From: Solitalea agri
GTDB taxonomy: Bacteria; Bacteroidota; Bacteroidia; Sphingobacteriales; Sphingobacteriaceae
Direction of reading: 5' to 3'
DNA length: 50,731 nt
NCBI RefSeq assembly: GCF_023914155.1
Contig: NZ_JAMWYS010000043.1
Span: 1-50,731, forward strand
Shown: piece after piece, positions 25,094-34,357 of the stretch
Position numbering within the stretch: the stretch's first letter is position 1
Layout: every line of letters begins with the position of its first letter
The notes under the pieces: model-generated
What the model saw: only the letters and a program-made list of their open reading frames with translations
What the model was told of the DNA's origin: nothing
The model's database searches: none
Made by a program: the position numbers and the translations under genes

Positions 25094-26023
25094 ATGAAGA
25101 ACTTTTTACTTACTATTGCGCTTCTCACGCTTGGAGGGTTTGTATACGGTCAGCAACGACCACAATACACACTTTACATGCAGAATAACTATATTCTTAA
25201 TCCTGCCATTGCAGGTATTGAAGATTATTACGATATGAAACTGAGCTATCGTTCTCAGTGGGTTGGTCTTGAAGCGGCTCCTAAAACAGGTTATTTATCA
25301 TATCAAATGCCTATAGGTGATGTTGATTCTCGTCACCATGGTGTTGGAGGAAATATTGTTTCAGATAAAACAGGTCCAACAAGCCGTTTATCGTTTGATG
25401 GAAGCTATGCCTATCACCTGCCAATTTCGGGTAATTTGAAAGTTTCATTTGGTGTATCGGCAGGTTTTACCCAATATACAACTGATGCAAGTCAGCTTAA
25501 CCCAGCCGATCCTAACGATCCTGCAATTGCCAATAGCCGTATTTCTCAGTTTTTACCAGATGTGTCAGCTGGTTTGTGGTTATATTCTGATAAGTTTTAT
25601 GTAGGAGCATCTGGTTTGCAATTAGTTCCCGCTACCTTAAATTATGGAAGCTCAACGCCAAGTGATCAAAACAGGTATCGTGCTCACTATTTCTTTACAG
25701 GAGGTTATCGCTTCCCGATTGGCTACGACTTTTTGGCAACGCCATCAATTATGGTTAAATGGATTGATCCAGCACCTGCTTCAATGGATTTCAACTTTAA
25801 GTTAATGTATCAGGAAACTGTTTGGGCTGGTGTTTCGTACCGTAAAGCCGACAGTTTTTCGGCTCTTCTTGGAGTAAATATTAGTTCATTGATTAATGTG
25901 GCTTATTCATATGATTACGGTGTAAATGAATTGACCGATTTCCATAAAGGTAGTCATGAGATTATTTTAGGCCTTCAACTAAATAATTCAGGTAGATTAA
26001 AATGTCCTAGAAACGTTTGGTAA
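25094..26023 (+). CDS. PorP/SprF family T9SS membrane protein
   Basis: A 309-residue protein with a signal peptide (MKNFLLTIALLTLGGFVYGQ) followed at once by the family hallmark QRPQYTLYMQNNYILNPAIA and later YRSQWVGLEAAPKT. The rest alternates short amphipathic strands as in an outer-membrane beta-barrel, ending with GSHEIILGLQLN. SprF is required for secretion of the adhesin SprB in Flavobacterium johnsoniae; PorP/SprF-type proteins are commonly paired with type B CTD cargo (established). Here the cargo is the next gene, 236 bases downstream, separated by a hairpin. Confidence 0.94.
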   Translation: MKNFLLTIALLTLGGFVYGQQRPQYTLYMQNNYILNPAIAGIEDYYDMKLSYRSQWVGLEAAPKTGYLSYQMPIGDVDSRHHGVGGNIVSDKTGPTSRLSFDGSYAYHLPISGNLKVSFGVSAGFTQYTTDASQLNPADPNDPAIANSRISQFLPDVSAGLWLYSDKFYVGASGLQLVPATLNYGSSTPSDQNRYRAHYFFTGGYRFPIGYDFLATPSIMVKWIDPAPASMDFNFKLMYQETVWAGVSYRKADSFSALLGVNISSLINVAYSYDYGVNELTDFHKGSHEIILGLQLNNSGRLKCPRNVW

Positions 26024-26042
26024 TAAAATCATTCTAGATATT

Positions 26043-26079
26043 AAAAAAGCTGTTTTGACTTGCTCAAAGCAGCTTTTTT
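26043..26079 (+). terminator. Hairpin after the PorP/SprF gene
   Basis: AAAAAAGCTGTTTTGA (26043-26058) pairs along 16 bp with TCAAAGCAGCTTTTTT (26064-26079), with one T-G pair and a 5-base loop. T-rich on both strands. It may attenuate rather than abolish read-through into the cargo gene. Confidence 0.88.
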
Positions 26080-26259
26080 CATTATAGCCCATTTTGTAAG
26101 CTAATCAATGTGATAATGTTGATAAGCAGTTATTTCCATTTTAAACTGAAATATATTTTTAGTAAATTATAACAACGATAATAATAAATGTGATGTTAAT
26201 AGTTTCCTTTTATTAAGCATATATTCTTAATAATTCACCGCGCTCAAATCTAAATTTAC

Positions 26260-28653
26260 ATGCTCAACGCTCGACTAAGGATTCTACTCTCTTTGATATT
26301 TGGTTTATGTATTCAGGTTCCTGTTAATTTGTTCGCACAGAACTCCAATAAAGGAACCGATTTTTGGTTAGGCTTTATGAGCCATATCGAAGGTACTTCC
26401 GGTCCGCGGGGGGCCATCATGTCGGTTTATATCACTTCAGATGTTTCAACTTCCGGTACTGTTTCAGTTCCAGGTATCAACTCAATTCAGTCGTTTTCAG
26501 TGACAGCAAATACAGTAACTACCGTAAGTATACCCTTAGGAGCCTATATAGATAATCAACAAAGCGTGCTCAAAAGGGGTATTCATATTGTTTCATCTGC
26601 CCCTGTAGTGGTGTATGCTCATATTTATGCATTTGTGATATCGGGTTCTACCTTAGTACTACCTACAAATACTTTGGGTAGAAAATATATTGTGTCGAGT
26701 TATACCCCAAATGCCAGTGAGGGAGGTTCATTATCGCAATTTTTAGTGGTTGCTACTAATAATAATACTACCGTAAGAATTACCCCTAAGGCTACTACCG
26801 CGAATGGAAATGCGGCAGGAGTTCCTTTTGACGTTTTAATGAATGAAGGTGATGTTTATGAAGTTCAATCTAAAAATGATTTGTCAGGTTCATTAGTGGA
26901 GTCGGTGAACAGTGATAATGATGTGGAAGCTTGTAGGAAAATTGCTGTTTTTGGAGGAACCACCTGGTCGCCCCTTGGTTGTCCGAATGCTGATACGGGA
27001 GATAATTTGTTTCAGCAGATGTATCCCCTGAATTCATGGGGGCATGAATTTATTACGATGCCCTTTAAAACACGTGGCGGCGATTTTTTCAGGGTGTTTG
27101 CTGCTGAATCGGGTACGATTGTGAATATTGATGGATTTAGTTCAACTCTGAATGCTGGTGGATTTATTGAAACTCCTTTAACAAATAAACCTTTGCATAT
27201 TTCAGCGAATAAACCTATTTCAGTAGTTCAATTTAGTATAACCCAAGTATGCGATGGTAATCTTGGCGATCCGGAAATGATAATTCTGAATCCAATTGAA
27301 CAAAACCTAAGGCGAATTACAATGTACTCAACGAGTAATTATCAGATAAGCCGGAATTATGTAAATGTGCTGATTAAAACGAGTGGTAAGGGTAGTTTTC
27401 GTATAAATGGCAGAACTCCCAGGAATTCCTTTTCTGATATTAATGGAACAAGCTATAGCTATTTGCAAGAAGAAATTCAGGCGGGGAGTTTTACTTTAAC
27501 CGCCGACTCTGGATTTAATGCCATTGTATATGGCTTTGGAGATATTGAATCATATGGTTATTCAGCCGGATCGAATATTGAAGATTTGAATAAGAAGATT
27601 ATTGTACGGTCAAATAATATCGAGATCGATGGCGCCTGTGTGGATGTGCCACTTACTTTTGAAGTGATGCTGCCTTATAAATCATCCAAACTTATTTGGA
27701 ACTTCGGTAATGGTTTGATAGTAACGGATGATAGTCCGGTTACAGCTTCAACTCAACCTCCTTATATTTATCAATATACAAATAGTACTGGTAATCAACT
27801 TACTTATACTCAACCAGGGAAGTATACAATTAAAGTAACCAGCACACAACCGGGAGAACTTGGCTGCGAAGCCATTGATGAATTAATTTATGAATTAAAT
27901 ATTGAGTCGATACCCAATATCAGAATTCAACCTTCAATTGAAACATGCGAACGCGAAGGAATTATTAATTTGATGACTTTATTAAGTGCAAGGCCAACGA
28001 GTAGCTTTACTTTTTCAGGTAATGGTGTTACCGATACACTATTTAATCCCTTATTGGCCGGTGCTGGCCAGCATATTATTAACTTATCATATACCAGTGA
28101 AAATGGAATATGCAGTAAGCAAGTTTCATTTTCAATTAATGTTAAAACATCACCAATAGCAAATGCGGGTGAAGACGTAACTATTGATTTGGGCGAAAGT
28201 ACCATATTAAATGGTAGCTTAAGTAGTGATGTGGCTTCTTTTGGATGGACCCCAACCACGACATTAGATAATCCTCAAAGTTTAAACCCAATAGCTACCC
28301 CAACTGAAAATACCAGTTATGTGCTTTCAGGAGTTGCTGCTAATGGTTGTACTTGTCAGGATACTGTAATTGTGAAAGTGCTTACCGACTTGAAAATTCC
28401 AAATGCGTTTTCTCCCAATAATGATAATTTAAATGATACGTGGGTAATTGGAGGAATAATCAACTATCCTAATGCGGATGTGCATGTTTTTAACCGGTTT
28501 GGTGATGAGATGTTTTATTCGCATGGTTATGCTGTTCCTTGGGATGGTCGAACGAAAGGCAAGTCTATTCCGGCTGCCACCTATTATTACGTGATCAGAC
28601 CTAATAACCCTCGACTACTACCTGTATCTGGTGCGGTTACGGTGGTCTATTAA
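26260..28653 (+). CDS. T9SS type B sorting domain protein with IgGFc-binding-like N-terminus
   Basis: A 797-residue protein with a signal peptide ending near PVNLFAQ. Residues about 27-430 resemble the IgGFc-binding N-terminal domain: NKGTDFWLGFMSH, VYITSDVSTSGTVSVPG, VYAHIYAFVISGSTLVLPTN and GGTTWSPLGCPN. A PKD-like segment (KLIWNFGNGLIVTDDS) and Ig-like modules follow. The T9SS type B domain begins at IPNAFSPNNDNLNDTWVIGG and ends VSGAVTVVY. The product should be exported through T9SS with help from the PorP/SprF protein encoded upstream (inference from pairing). Binding of immunoglobulin is not implied; the domain name comes from mucin-like host proteins. Confidence 0.91.
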   Translation: MLNARLRILLSLIFGLCIQVPVNLFAQNSNKGTDFWLGFMSHIEGTSGPRGAIMSVYITSDVSTSGTVSVPGINSIQSFSVTANTVTTVSIPLGAYIDNQQSVLKRGIHIVSSAPVVVYAHIYAFVISGSTLVLPTNTLGRKYIVSSYTPNASEGGSLSQFLVVATNNNTTVRITPKATTANGNAAGVPFDVLMNEGDVYEVQSKNDLSGSLVESVNSDNDVEACRKIAVFGGTTWSPLGCPNADTGDNLFQQMYPLNSWGHEFITMPFKTRGGDFFRVFAAESGTIVNIDGFSSTLNAGGFIETPLTNKPLHISANKPISVVQFSITQVCDGNLGDPEMIILNPIEQNLRRITMYSTSNYQISRNYVNVLIKTSGKGSFRINGRTPRNSFSDINGTSYSYLQEEIQAGSFTLTADSGFNAIVYGFGDIESYGYSAGSNIEDLNKKIIVRSNNIEIDGACVDVPLTFEVMLPYKSSKLIWNFGNGLIVTDDSPVTASTQPPYIYQYTNSTGNQLTYTQPGKYTIKVTSTQPGELGCEAIDELIYELNIESIPNIRIQPSIETCEREGIINLMTLLSARPTSSFTFSGNGVTDTLFNPLLAGAGQHIINLSYTSENGICSKQVSFSINVKTSPIANAGEDVTIDLGESTILNGSLSSDVASFGWTPTTTLDNPQSLNPIATPTENTSYVLSGVAANGCTCQDTVIVKVLTDLKIPNAFSPNNDNLNDTWVIGGIINYPNADVHVFNRFGDEMFYSHGYAVPWDGRTKGKSIPAATYYYVIRPNNPRLLPVSGAVTVVY

Positions 28654-28684
28654 TAAAACCTGGGAAGAAAACTCTATAAAACTG

Positions 28685-28719
28685 AAAGGACCGAAAGCTA
28701 TTTGGCTTCGGTCCTTTTA
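28685..28719. terminator. Bidirectional terminator between convergent genes
   Basis: AAAGGACCGAAAGC pairs with GCTTCGGTCCTTTT with one bulged A and a 6-base loop. It lies between the stops at 28653 (+) and 28733 (-), with T/A-rich flanks on both sides. Confidence 0.88.
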
Positions 28720-28732
28720 TTATGTGATTTTT

Positions 28733-30646
28733 TTAATCTGCTTCTACTGCCTCTTCGTATAATTCATCTATTTCATCGGCGTATTTATTTTCAATTACCC
28801 TTCGTTTGGCTTTCAGCGTAGGAGTAAGTTCCCCGGTTTCAATACTAAACGGATGGCGCTTAATAATGAAGTTTTTAATACGTTCGAATTTAGCCAACTC
28901 ATTTGATAGCTTTTTTATATCTTCCTTTACCCAATTGGTAACCTGTTCATCCTCAATAAACTGGTCAGGTTCATTAAAGAAATCCTCATCCAAATCAAAG
29001 CTTTCTCTTAATGAATCATGTGAAGGAACAATTATGGCTGTTAGATAATCGCGCTTGTCGCCTATCAGGAAAATTTGCTCAATGCGGGTGCTTTTTAAAT
29101 AAGTGTTTTCAACCTGTGTCGGATAGATATTTTTACCGTATGAGTTGATGAGTATGTTTTTGATACGGTCGGTAATCTGAAGATTTCCTTTGTGAAACTT
29201 GCCCACATCACCCGTATGAAACCAACCTTCTGAATCAATCACCATGGCTGTTTCATCTTCTTTTCCCCAGTAGCCTTTCATTACACAAGGACCTTTTACT
29301 ATAATTTCCCCTTCTCCTGATTCAAAATTCGGGTTAAAGCTGTCGTAGGTTTGTTTGGTTAAGATTTCTTTGGTATCTGTGTTTTGAATAGCAACCACTA
29401 TTCCTGGTATTACCCTTCCAACAGTTCCAATAACCTGTCGGTGGTATTCAGTAACAGCCATTACCGGTGAAGTTTCTGTTAAGCCATAACCTTCTAATAT
29501 TTTAATCCCTAAGTTGCCAAAGAACTCACCAACATTTTTCGGCAAGGCAGCACCTCCGGAAATCATAAATTTAAGGTTGCCACCGGTTTTCTCTTTAATT
29601 TTGCTGAACACAAGCTTTTCAGCTAACCCTAGTTGAGCAGATAAAACTAATCCCAATGATTTTCCAGCTTCTTTTTTCTCCCTTGCTTTGCGTCCAATTT
29701 CCATGGCCCACAAAAATATTTTCGCTTTAATACCTCCACCTGCAGTTCCGCTTTTAGTAGCTTTCTCGGTAATCCGTTCTAAGAGGCGAGGTACAACGCT
29801 CATAACTGTTGGACGTACTTCCGTCATGTTTTTACCAAGCAGCTCTAAACTTTGTGCATAGGCTATCTGGCTCCCTTTTGCACAGCAAACGTGATAGGTG
29901 GCTGTACGTTCAAAAACGTGAGATAAGGGAAGAAACGAAAGGAAAACATCATCAGAAGTGATGACCGGAATTTGGATCAGGCATTCTCTAACATTGCTGA
30001 TAAAATTTGCATGTGTGAGCATAGCTCCTTTGGGTGTTCCGGTGGTTCCCGATGTATAGATTAGTGAGGCTACATCATCAGGCTGAACCATTTCACGAGC
30101 CTGAAATATCTTAGCACTGTATTTTGACACGAGCCCCTTACCCTTTTCTAAAATTTCACTAAAAGCAATTACTTTTTTCTGTCCGTGGTAGTGGTGAGTG
30201 ATTTTAGCATAATCATCAAACGTTGGAACGAGGTATTCCAACGAAGGACAGTTATCCGCGATTTTTAATACTTTACGAAATAAGAAGTGATTACCGATCA
30301 ACAGGGTTTTCATTCCTGAATCATTGATAATATGCTCAATTTCTGATTCTGAAAGAGTCGGGTAGATTGAAACATTGATAGCTCCCAATTGTTGGAGCCC
30401 CTGATCATAATAAACGTATTTAGGGCCGTTTTCAATCAGTAAACCCAATCGGTCGCCTTTTTGTATACCGATCTCTAAAAACCATGCTGATAATGCATCT
30501 GCATTTGCTAGGGTTTCACCAAAGCTTATGGATTTATATTCGTTACCAACTTTTTCTGATAAAAAAGGGTCATTAAGTGATTTAACCCCCTGAACTACAT
30601 TTCTTAATAATTGAGGTATAGTAGTTCGTTCAGTTATTTGTGCCAT
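28733..30646 (-). CDS. Long-chain fatty acid-CoA ligase (AMP-binding, FAA1-type)
   Basis: A 637-residue ANL-superfamily enzyme that activates fatty acids to acyl-CoA via acyl-AMP. Visible motifs: LIYTSGTTGTPKGAMLTH (P-loop-like), LSFLPLSHVFERT, GYGLTETSPVMAV, WFHTGDVGKF and DRIKNILINSYGKNIYP containing the conserved C-terminal-domain hinge. The length and the LSHVFER-type sequence fit the COG1022 long-chain branch. There is no signal peptide; it is probably membrane-associated on the cytoplasmic side. It faces the T9SS gene convergently and is monocistronic. Confidence 0.93.
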   Translation of the reverse strand: MAQITERTTIPQLLRNVVQGVKSLNDPFLSEKVGNEYKSISFGETLANADALSAWFLEIGIQKGDRLGLLIENGPKYVYYDQGLQQLGAINVSIYPTLSESEIEHIINDSGMKTLLIGNHFLFRKVLKIADNCPSLEYLVPTFDDYAKITHHYHGQKKVIAFSEILEKGKGLVSKYSAKIFQAREMVQPDDVASLIYTSGTTGTPKGAMLTHANFISNVRECLIQIPVITSDDVFLSFLPLSHVFERTATYHVCCAKGSQIAYAQSLELLGKNMTEVRPTVMSVVPRLLERITEKATKSGTAGGGIKAKIFLWAMEIGRKAREKKEAGKSLGLVLSAQLGLAEKLVFSKIKEKTGGNLKFMISGGAALPKNVGEFFGNLGIKILEGYGLTETSPVMAVTEYHRQVIGTVGRVIPGIVVAIQNTDTKEILTKQTYDSFNPNFESGEGEIIVKGPCVMKGYWGKEDETAMVIDSEGWFHTGDVGKFHKGNLQITDRIKNILINSYGKNIYPTQVENTYLKSTRIEQIFLIGDKRDYLTAIIVPSHDSLRESFDLDEDFFNEPDQFIEDEQVTNWVKEDIKKLSNELAKFERIKNFIIKRHPFSIETGELTPTLKAKRRVIENKYADEIDELYEEAVEAD

Positions 30647-30721
30647 AGATCTTACAGTGTTGCATTAAAACAGTTTTAGAAAGCAAGGCTCCAAATGTGC
30701 GAAAAAAAAATCCAACTATGC

Positions 30722-30751
30722 AAAAAAGGCTTCTGTTTTGCTACAGAAGCC
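30722..30751 (-). terminator. Terminator of the isc genes
   Basis: GGCTTCTGT (30728-30736) / ACAGAAGCC (30743-30751), then on the minus strand a T-run (30727-30722). It lies 27 bases past the iscA stop. Confidence 0.9.
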
Positions 30752-30777
30752 CTATTTTATCAATGGAAATCAATTAC

Positions 30778-31104
30778 TTATACCGAGAAGCTTTCGCCAC
30801 AACCACAGGTTCGGCTGGCATTTGGGTTAATAAAGTTAAAGCCCTTGCCATTTAAGCCATCTGTAAAATCTAATTCGGTACCAGCCAGGTATAAAAAGCT
30901 CTTCATGTCAAGCGCTATTTTAAGGCCCTTGTCTTCGAACATCTGGTCACCGGTCTTAACTTCATTGTCAAAATCCAAATTATATGACAAGCCCGAACAG
31001 CCACCACCTTGTACACCTACGCGTAAAAAATAGGTGCTGTCAAGTTGAGCCTCATTCATGAGGTTGTCGATTTTTGATTTTGCTTTATCAGTTATTGTAA
31101 TCAT
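30778..31104 (-). CDS. iscA: Iron-sulfur cluster assembly A-type carrier
   Basis: The start at 31104 (MITITDKAKSKIDNLM) is chosen; an upstream in-frame ATG at 31134 adds ten residues not found in the family. The product is 108 residues. The three conserved cysteines are present: GGGCSGLSY and the C-terminal TCGCGESF. A-type carriers receive or deliver Fe-S clusters to apoproteins. It is last in the order iscS-iscU-iscA, with gaps of about 85-100 bases, and precedes a terminator. Confidence 0.94.
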   Translation of the reverse strand: MITITDKAKSKIDNLMNEAQLDSTYFLRVGVQGGGCSGLSYNLDFDNEVKTGDQMFEDKGLKIALDMKSFLYLAGTELDFTDGLNGKGFNFINPNASRTCGCGESFSV

Positions 31105-31187
31105 TCGTATAGAAATGAGATGTAAGATCTGCAATATGAGAAGAGAACTAAATCCTCAGTTCTCTATCACAAATCTCATGTCTAAAA

Positions 31188-31601
31188 TTAATGGTGCGAT
31201 TTTTCTAATTGAATAGGCTCTAAACCGTTTTTAACGCGGTAATCGTTAATTGCCGATTTAATAGCGTCTTCAGCCAAAACTGAACAGTGAATTTTTACCG
31301 GAGGTAAAGCTAATTCTTCAACAATGTCCATATTGTCAATTTCCATTGCCTGGTCAACAGTTTTGCCTTTTAACCATTCTGTAGCTAATGACGAAGAAGC
31401 GATAGCTGATCCGCATCCAAAAGTTTTGAATTTAGCATCAGTGATCACATGGTTATCATCAACTTCAATTTGTAAGCGCATTACGTCGCCACATTCAGGA
31501 GCACCAACTAAACCAGTGCCCACATTTTTCTTAGCTTTATCGAGAGTACCTACGTTACGTGGGTGAGTGTAATGATCGATAACTTTTTCTGAGTAAGCCA
31601 T
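31188..31601 (-). CDS. iscU: Iron-sulfur cluster scaffold protein IscU
   Basis: A 137-residue scaffold on which IscS-derived sulfur and iron are assembled. The three ligand cysteines lie in APECGDV, KTFGCGSAIAS and KIHCSVLAEDA. The LPPVK chaperone-recognition motif is intact, although no hscA/hscB or ferredoxin gene is in this window. It lies between iscS and iscA on the same strand. Confidence 0.96.
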   Translation of the reverse strand: MAYSEKVIDHYTHPRNVGTLDKAKKNVGTGLVGAPECGDVMRLQIEVDDNHVITDAKFKTFGCGSAIASSSLATEWLKGKTVDQAMEIDNMDIVEELALPPVKIHCSVLAEDAIKSAINDYRVKNGLEPIQLEKSHH

Positions 31602-31702
31602 ATTTTCTTAATTTTTTAAGTCGTGAAATTATTAAAGTTAAAATGTTGAAGTACAATTTTAAAGTGATAAGTCTACCTTCTAAAATCTAACTTCTTACTT
31701 TT

Positions 31703-32917
31703 TTAGTGTTCAGCCCATTCAATGCTGTCAAGGTCAATGCCTTCTTTAAACATTTCCCAAAGTGGACTTAACTCGCGTAAGTGAGTAACAGCTTTTTTAG
31801 TTACTTCAATAGCGTAATCAACTTCTTCTTCTGTTGTAAAGCGGCCTAAACCAAAACGAATAGATGAGTGAGCAAGGTCATCGTTCAATCCCAAGCTTTT
31901 TAACACATACGATGGTTCTAATGAAGCTGAAGTACATGCTGAACCTGAGGAAACAGCAAGGTCTTTCATGGCCATCATCAAGCCTTCGCCTTCAACATAT
32001 TTAAATGAAACGTTAGAAACATGCGGTAAACGGTTTTCAGTATTTCCGTTTACGTAAGTTTCTTCCATTACAGTAACACCTTTTTCAAGTTTATCACGTA
32101 AAGCGGCTAAACGAACAGACTCAGTTGCCATTTCTTCCATAGCAATTTCGCAAGCCTTACCAAAGCCAACAATACCTGGTACGTTTAACGTGCCTGAACG
32201 CATACCTCTTTCGTGTCCACCACCGTCAATTTGAGCAGTTACTTTTACTCTTGGGTTTTTACGACGAACGTATAATGCACCGCAACCTTTAGGTCCGTAG
32301 AGTTTATGGCCGGTGAATGATAATAAATCAATACCATCAGCATTTACATCTACCGGAATTTTACCTACAGCCTGGGTAGCATCAGTATGGAACAATACAC
32401 CATGTTTACGAGCAATTGCCGAAATTTCTCTAACCGGTTGTATAACACCGATTTCGTTGTTGGCATACATTACCGAAATTAAAATAGTTTTGTCGGTAAT
32501 TGCATCTTCAAGCTCTTTTAGATCGATCAAACCATCAGGTTTAACTTGAAGGAATGTTACTTTTCCGCCAATTTTTTCGATGTGGTGAGCTGAATCTAAA
32601 ACGCATTTATGTTCGGTAACAACAGTGATAATATGATTACCTTTTTGCTGATACATTTCGAATACGCCTTTAATGGCCAAGTTGTTAGATTCGGTAGCTC
32701 CTGAAGTAAAGATGATCTCTTTTTCATTTGCTCCAATGATCTTAGCAGCTTGTCCACGAGCATAGTCAACGGCTTCTTCAGCAACCCAACCAAACGAGTG
32801 GTTACGACTTGCCGCGTTGCCAAATTTATTTGTAAAATACGGCAACATTGCTTCTAACACGCGCGGGTCCATGGGTGTAGTTGCGTTGTTGTCCAAGTAA
32901 ATAGGTAACTCCAACAT
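31703..32917 (-). CDS. iscS: Cysteine desulfurase IscS
   Basis: The ATG at 32917 ([20 protein letters not shown]) is preferred to the one at 32944, since the conserved protein begins there; 404 residues. It is a PLP enzyme that removes sulfur from cysteine for Fe-S assembly. The PLP lysine is in [12 protein letters not shown] and the catalytic cysteine in the mobile loop [17 protein letters not shown], both typical of IscS-type (class I) enzymes. First gene of iscS-iscU-iscA; no IscR repressor is found nearby. Confidence 0.96.
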   Translation of the reverse strand: MLELPIYLDNNATTPMDPRVLEAMLPYFTNKFGNAASRNHSFGWVAEEAVDYARGQAAKIIGANEKEIIFTSGATESNNLAIKGVFEMYQQKGNHIITVVTEHKCVLDSAHHIEKIGGKVTFLQVKPDGLIDLKELEDAITDKTILISVMYANNEIGVIQPVREISAIARKHGVLFHTDATQAVGKIPVDVNADGIDLLSFTGHKLYGPKGCGALYVRRKNPRVKVTAQIDGGGHERGMRSGTLNVPGIVGFGKACEIAMEEMATESVRLAALRDKLEKGVTVMEETYVNGNTENRLPHVSNVSFKYVEGEGLMMAMKDLAVSSGSACTSASLEPSYVLKSLGLNDDLAHSSIRFGLGRFTTEEEVDYAIEVTKKAVTHLRELSPLWEMFKEGIDLDSIEWAEH

Positions 32918-33095
32918 AATTTGTAAATTGTCTAAATAAAGCAATGCAAAAGTAACACAAATTTTCTGATTTGTGCCTTGGGATATGGTTTTATTTGATT
33001 GATTTTTACATTTGCCTTACATTTTTTGCAAATGTTTTAATACCATCAAAAACCAATTTACTAATTAACATAATTTACCATCAATAGTTTTTAGA

Positions 33096-33500
33096 ATGTT
33101 AAGAATAGACCACATAGGAATAGCAGTTAAGGAACTTGAATCATCTTCGAAATTGTTTGAACAATTGTTGGGCAAAACCAGCTATAAAACCGAAACAGTA
33201 GAATCGGAGAACGTTACTACCGAGTTTTTTGAGATCGGAGAAAGTAAAATTGAATTGCTGGTAGCGGAAAGCGAGGATAGTCCAATTGCTAAGTTTATTG
33301 AGAAAAAAGGGGAGGGGATTCATCACATAGCATTCGAAGTAGAAAATATTGAAGCAGAGATTGAACGTTTAAAAAAAGAGGGTTTTCAGTTTATTGCTGA
33401 TAAGCCCAAACAGGGAGCTGATAATAAGATCATTTGCTTTTTGCATCCCAAATCAACGAACGGGGTTTTAGTGGAACTTTGTCAAAGTATTAAGGAATAA
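33096..33500 (+). CDS. mce: Methylmalonyl-CoA epimerase
   Basis: A 134-residue vicinal-oxygen-chelate protein that interconverts (R)- and (S)-methylmalonyl-CoA, next to the B12-dependent mutase in propionate metabolism. Metal ligands are visible: His in RIDHIGIAVKEL, His in GIHHIAFEV, and Glu in GVLVELCQS. Length and start (MLRIDHIGIAV) match the family. It is divergent from iscS. The cofactor dependence of its pathway fits the B12 salvage operon found 5 kb downstream. Confidence 0.94.
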   Translation: MLRIDHIGIAVKELESSSKLFEQLLGKTSYKTETVESENVTTEFFEIGESKIELLVAESEDSPIAKFIEKKGEGIHHIAFEVENIEAEIERLKKEGFQFIADKPKQGADNKIICFLHPKSTNGVLVELCQSIKE

Positions 33501-33563
33501 AGAAGATAAATGAATGAAGGGCAAATACTTTTAATTTCGTGTATTTAAAATCTAAATTATTAA

Positions 33564-34022
33564 ATGATCAACTGGGTTTTTAAAACTTTTGATGAGCTTA
33601 CGGTAGCTGAATTGTACTCCATAATTCAATTGCGGGAGGATATTTTTATAGTGGAACAAAACTGTCCGTTTCTCGATTGTGATGGCAAAGATCCCTTTTG
33701 TTGGCATTTAATGGGTTGGGTAGATGGGAAACTTGCCGTGTACGCTCGTATTGTTCCGCCAGGATTAGCCTTTAAAACTGGTTCTATTGGTAGGGTGGTT
33801 TCTTCACGTGAGGCGAGAGCGAATGGCTATGGGAAACAACTCATGCAAAAAGCCATTGAGAAAGCCGAAGAATTAGGGTTTAACGAACTAACCATCGGGG
33901 CTCAATATTATTTACTGAAGTTTTACCAAAGCTTTGGGTTTAAAGAGTTCGATGAAATTTATTTAGAAGATGGAATTGAACATATTTATATGCGTAGGGA
34001 GAAGTTTGAGTCTGAAGATTGA
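33564..34022 (+). CDS. GNAT family N-acetyltransferase (ElaA-like)
   Basis: A 152-residue GNAT enzyme. The N-terminus LYSIIQLREDIFIVEQNCPF and DCDGKDPFCWHLMGW is the ElaA signature. The acetyl-CoA loop is seen in IGRVVSSREARANGYGKQLM. Substrate unknown. It lies 63 bases downstream of mce on the same strand, so it is possibly co-transcribed; the ending before tRNA-His has no obvious terminator. Confidence 0.9.
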   Translation: MINWVFKTFDELTVAELYSIIQLREDIFIVEQNCPFLDCDGKDPFCWHLMGWVDGKLAVYARIVPPGLAFKTGSIGRVVSSREARANGYGKQLMQKAIEKAEELGFNELTIGAQYYLLKFYQSFGFKEFDEIYLEDGIEHIYMRREKFESED

Positions 34023-34114
34023 GTCTCATTTCGAATAACTGATAAAAACTCGTAAATTAAAGTGCTTCATTTATTGATGATTATCGATTTTTTTGAAAAA
34101 AGATTACATTAAGA

Positions 34115-34146
34115 TTTTGCAAAAATAGATAGGAGTATTACTTTTG
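34115..34146 (+). promoter_or_regulatory. Bacteroidota-type promoter of tRNA-His
   Basis: TTTTG at 34115-34119 (-33) and TACTTTTG at 34139-34146 (-7, perfect TAnnTTTG) are separated by 19 bases. They lie 23 bases upstream of the tRNA. Confidence 0.82.
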
Positions 34147-34169
34147 CAGTCCCAAACGGGAAATAAACG

Positions 34170-34243
34170 GTGGTTTTAGCTCAGTTGGTTAGAGCGCCTG
34201 ATTGTGGTTCAGGAGGTCGTGGGTTCGAGCCCCATATTCCACC
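34170..34243 (+). tRNA. tRNA-His (GTG anticodon)
   Basis: The anticodon arm is CCTGA-TTGTGGT-TCAGG with anticodon GTG, and the T arm is GTGGG-TTCGAGC-CCCAT. G at 34169 could serve as the extra -1 G. The acceptor stem reads GTGGTTT against ATTCCAC, which leaves T-T oppositions at 5-68 and 6-67, an oddity for a functional tRNA. Confidence 0.92.
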
Positions 34244-34251
34244 CAAAAGTG

Positions 34252-34279
34252 AAAAGCAGCCTCAAAAGGCTGCTTTTTT
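34252..34279 (+). terminator. Terminator after tRNA-His
   Basis: An 11-bp perfect stem AAAAGCAGCCT (34252-34262) / AGGCTGCTTTT (34267-34277) with CAAA loop and T-run. Confidence 0.93.
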
Positions 34280-34357
34280 CGTTATTGTTAATTTGAATTT
34301 ATTCTTTCCTACCTATTATTTAGCTTAGCACTACAATCTTTAAACATCAAAAATTAT

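Noticed and set aside
28806-29048. 80-residue plus-strand frame inside the acyl-CoA ligase gene
   Set aside because: Antisense shadow of a strongly conserved coding region.
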